A program made the position numbers and the translations under genes. The notes beneath the pieces were generated by a model. The model was not told the origin of the DNA. It saw only the letters and a list, made by a program, of their open reading frames with translations, and did no database searches. This document shows, piece by piece, positions 57,041 to 64,000 of a stretch of 64,000 nucleotides of DNA. Source of the DNA: Isoetes taiwanensis (lineage: Eukaryota > Streptophyta > Lycopodiopsida > Isoetales > Isoetaceae); assembly GCA_021234155.1 (NCBI GenBank), contig JAJEKV010000079.1, positions 3,074,261 to 3,138,260 of the forward strand, given 5' to 3'. How positions within the stretch are numbered: the first letter of the stretch is position 1; every line of letters begins with the position of its first letter.

Positions 57041-57599
57041 TTGAGGTATGCATATTTCTTACATATGTACATTATAGATTATGGTTTTCATATTCTTGGT
57101 GAACTTCATTTGCTTGTTTCAAGAATAGAATACCAATGAGGATACTTCTCAATCGATTAGTGTATAGAGCTCATTAGTTATGAGTACTCTATGGGCCAAG
57201 TGGCTCACATAATAATTCGGGCTTAAAATTTCCAATTTGGATCAGATCTATACCATCCTCCATATATAGCCCGCTTGATAGCAAAATCTCTTTTCGAAAA
57301 TATGTACTAACATAACATTTGTAATACACCGTGGGTGCAGAATTTTAAAGTCCTAGAAAAGGGCGTCCTAGGCGTAGCTGAAAAACATCTGAGAGAGAAT
57401 ATACCAAAGCAAAAAGAAGATTGTACATTGTACATTTCTCTCTAAAATCTTAGACAAGATTTGTCTTCCCAAAATCTTTAAAAGCTATGGTAAATATATT
57501 GGGCAGTTGGAGAAGACATTATGGAGAATACCATGTTTGCATGGCGTTATCTGACCGGAAAACATGAGACTTATGCTATAAGCCATTCTACATATTTGC

Positions 57600-58420
57600 C
57601 TGTGCGTAAAACAGAAATATGTCCGTGTTCTTTACGAACTTAATAAGTTTGTGGACCCTGCAATAGGGCATATCCGCACTACAGACCTTAAGGTTGTTCT
57701 AAATCTACCTTTGAGAAACATGTTAAAATTTGGGTTAAACCATATCCCAGATAAAAGTTTGGAGTTGGATGAGTTGAAAAAAGAACTGTATGCTACTACA
57801 GATAAGATCTTTGAAGTACATAGATTCTCATACCAAAATATTGACGAGGCTACTATATCCTTGGTTAAAGAGGCAGTCTTTTAGGCGTGACTAAAATGGT
57901 TAAAAAGGCCTTTAAGAAGGATACCACGAGAAAAATTTCCCCTAAAACGATGAAAGTGTAGTCAAGAGTATAGAGTGGATCAATAAATATTTCTATGTTG
58001 CGGGTGTTGATAAGGCGACAAATAACCCGGCATTTATTTGCCCTAAACATATGAGAAACATGGCACTTGAAAGATTAAGCAGTAAAGATTTTAGGGAGAT
58101 TGGTACTGAGCAAGTTGCTATCATCTGGAAGGTGAAAGCAATGCAACAGATCCTACATTATACATGTGGTCCTAGTGAAAGATTACCCTACTTATTAGGG
58201 ATATACAAAGCCCATAAGAAAGATTATCGTTGGATTACTAATGCACATGGAACAGTATATACTCAGTTCGCCAATGTTATTACTGCTGGATTAAACATGT
58301 TCATTGAAGTCTGGCCAGACATTGCTAAAAAGCATTGTGAAAAATTTCGTAACTTATTTCCGGGAAGATTAACCCCTAATTGGATGGTCCAATCTATCTA
58401 TGACGTTATTCTTAACCTAC
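57600..58420 (+). pseudogene. Penelope-like reverse transcriptase (5' half), truncated by an LTR insertion
   Basis: 57627-57880 reads KYVRVLYELNKFVDPAIGHI and VVLNLPLRNMLKFGLNHIPD then KSLELDELKKELYATTDKIF, the 'NL...L....LK.GLN..P' block before the RT of Penelope-like elements. After two frameshifts 58000-58420 reads VDKATNNPAFICPKHMRNMA then LERLSS (the 'DK..NN.....C...Y' block), PYLLGIYKAHKKDYRWITNA (the K.HK..YR palm-entry motif) and HGTVYTQFANVITAGLNMF. The frame stops being PLE at LNLRG, where the Ty3 LTR begins. The catalytic YxDD and any GIY-YIG endonuclease would lie beyond that insertion and are not visible. Confidence 0.65.
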
Positions 58421-60124
58421 GTGGCGTCCCCTACTGGTATGCGGTGCACTCACCGTATACAACCAGGAAGTTCATCCCCATACCAGCTCCGTGCCAATAC
58501 AGGGGCCCTCCACATGACAATTGCAAACCGTAACGGGTTCCAATGGGAAGAGTGGAAGGGTCATTGCACCGTCTCCCTCGGGGCCTACCTAGGCTGAAGG
58601 CGTAAACATACGTCGCGGTAGCACATACATCAACAAAGATATGACCATCGCCCGAGGATGGTCCTCCATATATCTGCATAGACAAAGATCAGCACATCAC
58701 ATAGGGAATCCTACCCAAGGCTCGCATACGGGGATGGGTGACAAGGTCTCGGGTCTCCGAGTTCATTGCGAGGCCGTGATTCATGGCAATGGATTTGGGC
58801 GGCATAAGAACATGGCCTAGGGTTGTCCACTCCATCCGCCCCCTCTGTGCACACTTTGCGAGTAGGTTGAAAAGTGTTGGGACTGGATCAGCCGCGGATG
58901 CATAGCCAAGAGGGCTATATCACGGGTTACATCTCCCGATTCCGATGGGGCCAGGTAGGGATGTCTCCCTCCGGAGATCTACAATCTTGACTCAAGGTGA
59001 CTAGAGGGCCCCTGCCGTTATCGGACTTGAACTCAATGGAAGGTCATATTCACCACCTCACGAGTCGAGCCCATGCCTTGCCCACCTGCGGTGGCAAGCC
59101 ATTAGACCTAGTCCGCGGTGACCCCGGCGGTCTTTACACACGGAGGGTTAGTTCAAGAATCGAAACATGAACCTCCTTATAAGCCCGATCGGCCCCTTCA
59201 CCCCACAACCCGGTGTGGCTCTTGTGCCTGAGGCGCATCTACGGTGTGCTAGAGAGGCTACTCTAGGAGCATCAACTACAAAGCTTTAGGTCTCTACCCC
59301 CCTTCCCAATACAAGGAGTTCACAGAGATACATCATCCATATACATCACAGAAGAACTAAAGAACAAGATCTAATCTATATCATAGAGTTAGGTTCTTTA
59401 GTTAGAATCTGCTATCTAAAGTTCTAGAGGGCTGCTATGGGCAATCTAATAGGCTAAACCTACTGATTCAATGACTAAAACAGGGTTTAGACTATCTAAT
59501 TGGCCAAATACCTGATCCTTGAGAGGCTCCTCCTGACCTGAGCTCGACCATCCTGCTGAAACGCTCGAATCTAGAGAAACTAAGGTTGCAATTCTCCCGG
59601 TTCAGTGCGGGATGCGGTTTTTGGTACATTTGAGGCGGCCAAAAGCGAGTTCTGAAACCCTAAAATCGAAAATTAGGTTAGTTAGGGTTTCCAACCCTAT
59701 ATAGACAAGGGGGTGGCTAGGGTTTCCAATTATCCCCTTTTGGCATGTGGGATAATTGGTAATGGGCCCACTTGCCTTTAAGGGCTAGGTGGCCAAATGT
59801 GCCCACATGGAAATGTGTGCACCCAAATGTGCTCACATGGAAATGTGTGCACATTAATGAATGTGTACATTGGAAAATGTGCACCTTGATTGCTCCTATG
59901 GGTATGGCCCACTTGGCATCAAGTGGCCACATGGAAATGTGTGCCCACATTAATGTGTACATTGGAAAATGTGCACATTAATGCTAATGCACATTCTTAG
60001 CAAGTTGCCCCTAGGGGCTACCCACTTAACTATCGTTGGCGTACCGTCAATCGGGGTGGCGTGTACGGCGTGGCGTGGCGGTACAATATCGTCACGGGGT
60101 ATCTTTGTCTTTGGAACGTCACAT
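58420..60124 (-). mobile_element. 3' LTR of a minus-strand Ty3/gypsy element (family A)
   Basis: On the minus strand it starts TGTGACGTTCC at 60124 and ends at the PLE junction near 58420. It is collinear with the solo LTR at 4790-6375. A local tandem repeat of ACATGGAAATGTGTGCAC lies at 59800-59990. The outer end is eroded (ACGTGGCGTC instead of TGTGGCGTC on the plus strand). The matching 5' LTR lies beyond 64000. Confidence 0.85.
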
Positions 60125-60138
60125 TCTCCCCACCTTGA
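60125..60138 (-). promoter_or_regulatory. Polypurine tract of the minus-strand Ty3 element
   Basis: CAAGGTGGGGAGAA on the minus strand, directly before the LTR. The same word occurs again at about 60167-60180, so the tract is duplicated. Confidence 0.7.
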
Positions 60139-60900
60139 AATGATCTTTGTCCGCGGCATGCATTAGTTCTCCCCACCTTGGGATCTTCCTAACTTTTGCA
60201 ATCAACGATGCATCGATATACTCCTATAATACTTACACATTTATTAAAATTACCTCAAGGTAATATTTTTTTTATTACATCATTATATTATAAAATAACT
60301 TATCAATTCACAACATTACTAAGCAGTTATTCCAAACTTCACTTAACATTACTATTAAGTTTATCAAAATTTAAAATTAACGTTAGAGGCACTCTTCATT
60401 CCTTGCAACACATTCCAACAAAATTTGTGTTGCAAGTCTTAAATAATCAGACCTCCTTGCCCTCCGGGCTCTCTTGGCTGCTTGTCGACACTACGTTAGT
60501 ACCATTTAATTATTAATTAAAATTTTTGGTTATATGGTGACCACCCACCTATCTACATGGATGCATGGCTAATCTCCGGCGTGGAAGAGGGTGAATCTTC
60601 CATTATGGCCATTGGAGGCGGCCCTACATGCCTATATGCGCTCATGCCTACACCTCTAGTTGCCCGGTGGAGGATATCCTTCTCGCGTGGGGAAGGATAG
60701 GATAGATTCCTCCTATCAAAGCATATATGGGGCTAAAGGTGCTTTTCCTATCAATGCATTCCTCAATGACCTCCTTTCTCTCGAAGTCGTCTACTTCCGT
60801 GGAGACAGTAGACTTTCTAATCTACCTTCCACTGCGCCCAAGCGGAAACGCGGTCATGCCTACATTGACATTACACCACGCCCTAGAGATCACCGTAGTG
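60139..60900 (-). other. 3' untranslated region of the minus-strand Ty3 element
   Basis: Non-coding between the chromodomain and polypurine tract. A plus-strand frame at 60660-60938 is not convincing. Confidence 0.5.
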
Positions 60901-60980
60901 GTCCCATCATCGGTGACAACGCGCGCGACCCATACTAAAGCGTAGGTGGCATGCGTGGATTAATCTTAACTATACAAGCA

Positions 60981-63900
60981 TTAACCTACACAAATCGACA
61001 TGCACGAGCCGATTTCTTGGGAGATGACCTTGCCGTCCCATTGCTCCATAAAACCGTGGGTACTTTGCTTTACTAAATCTTTCTTAAGTACCCGCGTGGC
61101 GTCTTCCAGCGGTAAGTGTTTCCACTTGACCAAATCTTTGGAGGAATTACGATCTCCTCGTTTTCTTGAAAGCTTTATCAAGAATCAATTCGGAACTATT
61201 TCCAATTTGTTCCTCCGTCATTTCCAACAACGTTGGCGAATCAAGACTTCGATGCGGATTTGGGGTATGCCTCTTCAGCAAACTCACGTGGAAGACCTTA
61301 TGAATCTTTAGGTGTCTTTGGCAAGTCTAGCTTGTAGGCTTGATTGCCTAGTTTCTCGACTATTACGAAAGGTCCAGCCCACCTTGGAGCAAGCTTCTTG
61401 CAATTGCCGATCTGAAGCCGCTGCTTCACCTTAATCTTGAGCCAAACATCATCTCCAACTTTGAACTCTCTTCTTTGTTCGATGCTTGTCGGCGATGCTC
61501 TTTTGGCGACTTCTTGCTGCTAGCGGATAGCCACGAACTTCCTCTACAAGCTGCATATCGGCCAACATCTGGCTGCGAAACTTCCACTTTTGACGGGGTT
61601 GTGCCAAATTAATGCGGAGTTAAACAGCGATAGCCGTAATTGATCATAAGCGGCGACATTTGGGATGATTCACTTGGTGCTATTGTATGCAAACTCCACC
61701 AAGTGAATAAATTCTTCCCACATACCTTGCTTATTCGGACATAGTTTAAGTAGCATGTCCTCTAAAATCTGTTGGTCCGCTCCGTCGGCCATCCGTCGAG
61801 GATGATATGCGTGCTCATGGATAGCCGTGCGGATCGTCGCCAAAGAGGTCTTGCCAAAAGGCACTCATGAACCGGATCCACATGGGAGATGATCTCCCTT
61901 GGCATGCCATGAAGCACGAAGATCTCTTTGGTGAAGAGCTTTCTTTGTATCCATGGTTGTATCGTGGTTACGCAAGGCACAAAATGTGCCATCTTCGACA
62001 ACTTAATAGACCACTACCATTAAGGCATCCTTGCCTCTCATTTGTTCTTAGGAGTCTGTGATGAAATCCATCTTGATTACCTCCCACTTAGCGTTTGGCA
62101 CCACTAATGGCTCTAATGCCCACGGAATTGAAGCTGCTCCGCCTTCGTCTGGCGGCATAGGCGACATTCCTTGATGTAGCGAGCTATTTGCTTCTTCATT
62201 CACGGCCAATAATAGGCTGCTGCGCACTTTGAAATATGTTTTCATGAATCCCGCATGGCCGGCTATTGGGCTGTTGTCGCGTGTCATGGAGGATCAACTT
62301 CCTTACACGATGATTGATTCGCACAACTTGTTCTTATGGTATAACGGGTTGCCTTCCTTCTTATAATGCTTGAAGGCCTCCCGCTCTTTATCTGTTCTAG
62401 CCTCCTTAGAAAGGCTTGCCCATACCTCCTTGAAATCCGTCCGTTGGCAAGGACTCTTCAATCCTCTTACCAAAGTCGGCTTGGAGGCGTCGAAATTACA
62501 TTGCAATGCACTCTAGTTGTCGGGGGATGCCTTGAAAGCGCATCTGCTACCACATTGAGCTTCCCGGCTTGTAGACTATATGAAAGTCATATTCTTGAGG
62601 AACTCCATCCATCTCCATTGCCTCAGTTAAGGTGTGGTTGCGTGAATACATATTGGAGGCTCGATGGTGGGTATCAATTGGAACTTCCTTCCCAAGAGAT
62701 AATGCCTCCATATTCTTAATGCCGACAACCGCAAGCAACTCCTGATGCGTCGCGTTGGGTAGGCGGCGTCTCGGCGTCGTTCATCTTCACGGAATCATAT
62801 GCTACCACCGCTCTTCTTGCATAAACCTTTTTTAGCTATCTTACTTCGCATCTGTTGCTACAAGCTTATCTTTCTCGGGTCCGGGGTTAAAGGCTGGGGC
62901 TGTTGTTAAAGCTTCCTTCAACAATTCAAACCCCTTTTGGGCTTTCTTGTGCCAATGCTCTACCCAATCTTTCACCTTCTACGCCCTCGTCGGTGCATTA
63001 GCGGGGCTGCTATCTTAGCAAAGTTCTTCCGCGAACTTCTGTAGTACCACTGCTAGGCCGAAACTTCGACTTCATGCACATTCTTGGTGCCGACCCTTTG
63101 AATGGCGGCCTCAATCTTGGCGAGGTCTGTTGAGATGCCTTCTGGCGAGATCACATGACCTAGATACTCCACCTTTTACGTTGCGAAAGTGGCGCCCGAC
63201 AACTTGGCGTTACTGGCTGGTGCCTCTTCAACTTCTCTAGCACTCTTCTCAAGTGTTGCGTGCTCTTCAAAGGGATCTGCTATACACCAAAATGTCGTCA
63301 AAGAAAACAATCACAAAGGTGTCCGGGAACTCCCACGAAGATATCGTTCATGAGCCTCATGAGCGTTGCGGGGGGCATTTGATAAGCCGAAAGGCATTCT
63401 TGTGAACTCATAATGCCCATACCGGCGTTCTGAAGGCGGTCTTATGGATATCTTCTTCCTTTATCGATCTGATGATATCGACCTTAAATCGATTTTGGAA
63501 AGATCTTTGCACCTTGGAGCTGATCCATCAAGTCGTCTGATCTTGGAAGCGCATACTTGTTCTTAATGGTGTGCTTATTCAACTGTCTATAGTCTATGCA
63601 CATTCTCAAAGATCCATCCTTCTTCTTGACAAAAAGAATGGGCGCTCCAAACGGCGAGACACTAGGTCTAATGAAACCTAGGTCGAGCAGCTCCTAGCTG
63701 CTTCTTCATTTCAGACAACTCTGTGTTGTCATTCTATATGGAGCCTTGCTTGTTGGCTTTGTTCACGGTTCGAGTGCTATCTACTTTCGACTCCCCTATA
63801 AGGAGGGAGCTGCTTGATCTCATCTGGAAAGAGATCATGGAACTCCGTGATTAGCTGAGATACTTGCTTCGGCAACTTGCTGAGCGCGTTGTCTTCCTTG

Positions 63901-64000
63901 CTTCCTTCTGATTCCGGCTCACTAATCTCAAGCTTGAAGATGTATGCCACTTGCTCACTCTTGATGCACTTGAACAGCCGTTTAGAAGACATGCACTGCA
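60981..64000 (-). pseudogene. Ty3/gypsy pol: RT, RNase H, integrase, chromodomain (decayed, runs off the edge)
   Basis: Read on the minus strand from the right edge: 63777-63992 is the protease-RT linker ending FHDLFPDEIKQLPPYRGV. 63500-63660 contains the RT start ([35 protein letters not shown]). About 63300-63420 is the KMPFGLSNAP-type region with shifts. 62547-62738 is RNase H. 62303-62506 is the integrase N-terminal linker (AFKHYKKEGNPLYHKNKL). 61670-62287 is the integrase core with KWEVIKMDFITDS, MSKMAHFVPC and EDMLLKLCPNKQGMWEEFIH. 61441-61500 is the integrase C-terminus. 60981-61181 is the chromodomain (DLVKWKHLPLEDATRVLKKD). Frameshifts throughout make it inactive. It is the same lineage as the 27.9-39.2 kb element but a different family by LTR. 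Confidence 0.88.

Noticed and set aside
58434-58533. C-terminal 30 residues of the open frame starting at 58051
   Set aside because: This part is translated LTR DNA after the junction at about 58420, and the same words occur in the solo LTR near 4800.

Overview
The window is nuclear DNA of a land plant. It holds an intronless plant cytochrome P450 with a CYP77-like C-terminus, a secreted proline-rich (extensin-like) gene, chromodomain Ty3/gypsy retrotransposons, LINE remnants and MITEs. I found no prokaryotic operons, rRNA, CRISPR array or convincing tRNA. The Penelope-like reverse transcriptase remnant is a type I know from Selaginella and conifers but not as a normal flowering-plant component, so a fern, lycophyte or other non-flowering plant fits best. 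That is an inference, not a proof. Gene density is very low: two genes look intact and nearly everything else is decayed mobile DNA.

Layout. 1-2.9 kb: decayed coding-like DNA on the minus strand, unclassified. 3.65-4.22 kb: three degenerate tandem units, each carrying a hairpin. 4.79-6.38 kb: solo Ty3 LTR. 6.70-8.36 kb: six dispersed or tandem copies of another hairpin repeat. 10.52-11.89 kb: extensin-like gene with a cysteine-rich tail. 13.06-13.89 kb: LINE tail. 13.94-14.42 kb: broken beta-helix (QRT3-like) fragment. 14.95-16.54 kb: P450 whose membrane-anchor segment is tandemly duplicated just upstream. 16.72-20.13 kb: long hairpins and nested Tourist-like MITEs. 21.78-22.89 kb: second solo LTR. 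22.93-24.09 kb: LINE remnant.

24.30-41.02 kb is a nested composite. The outer element is a DNA transposon of about 5.5 kb. It has inverted ends, an 8-bp target-site duplication (GTTAAAAC) and arrays of ATATCGAA/TTCGATAT-type palindromes at both ends. Two spliced genes appear to converge within it, and the minus-strand one encodes a coiled-coil protein with an AT-hook-like tail. An 11.3-kb Ty3/gypsy chromovirus-like element (LTRs 27933-29528 and 37644-39187, TSD TCTAT) has inserted into an exon of that minus-strand gene. Inside it, upstream of gag-pol, lie several extra reading frames, including a decayed but unmistakable histone H3 copy.

41-58.4 kb: low-gene AT-rich DNA containing two copies of one uncharacterised ORF (42.34-43.50 and 55.78-57.04 kb). 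The second copy is followed by a Penelope-like reverse transcriptase. This is cut at about 58.42 kb by the 3' LTR of another minus-strand Ty3 chromovirus-like element, whose pol runs off the right edge of the window.

The strongest candidates for undescribed biology are the palindrome-ended DNA transposon with its AT-hook protein, the histone H3 copy inside a Ty3 element, the paired ORF linked to the Penelope-like RT, and two unrelated families of hairpin repeats with 18-nt arms. All calls were made by eye. No similarity search or expression data were available.
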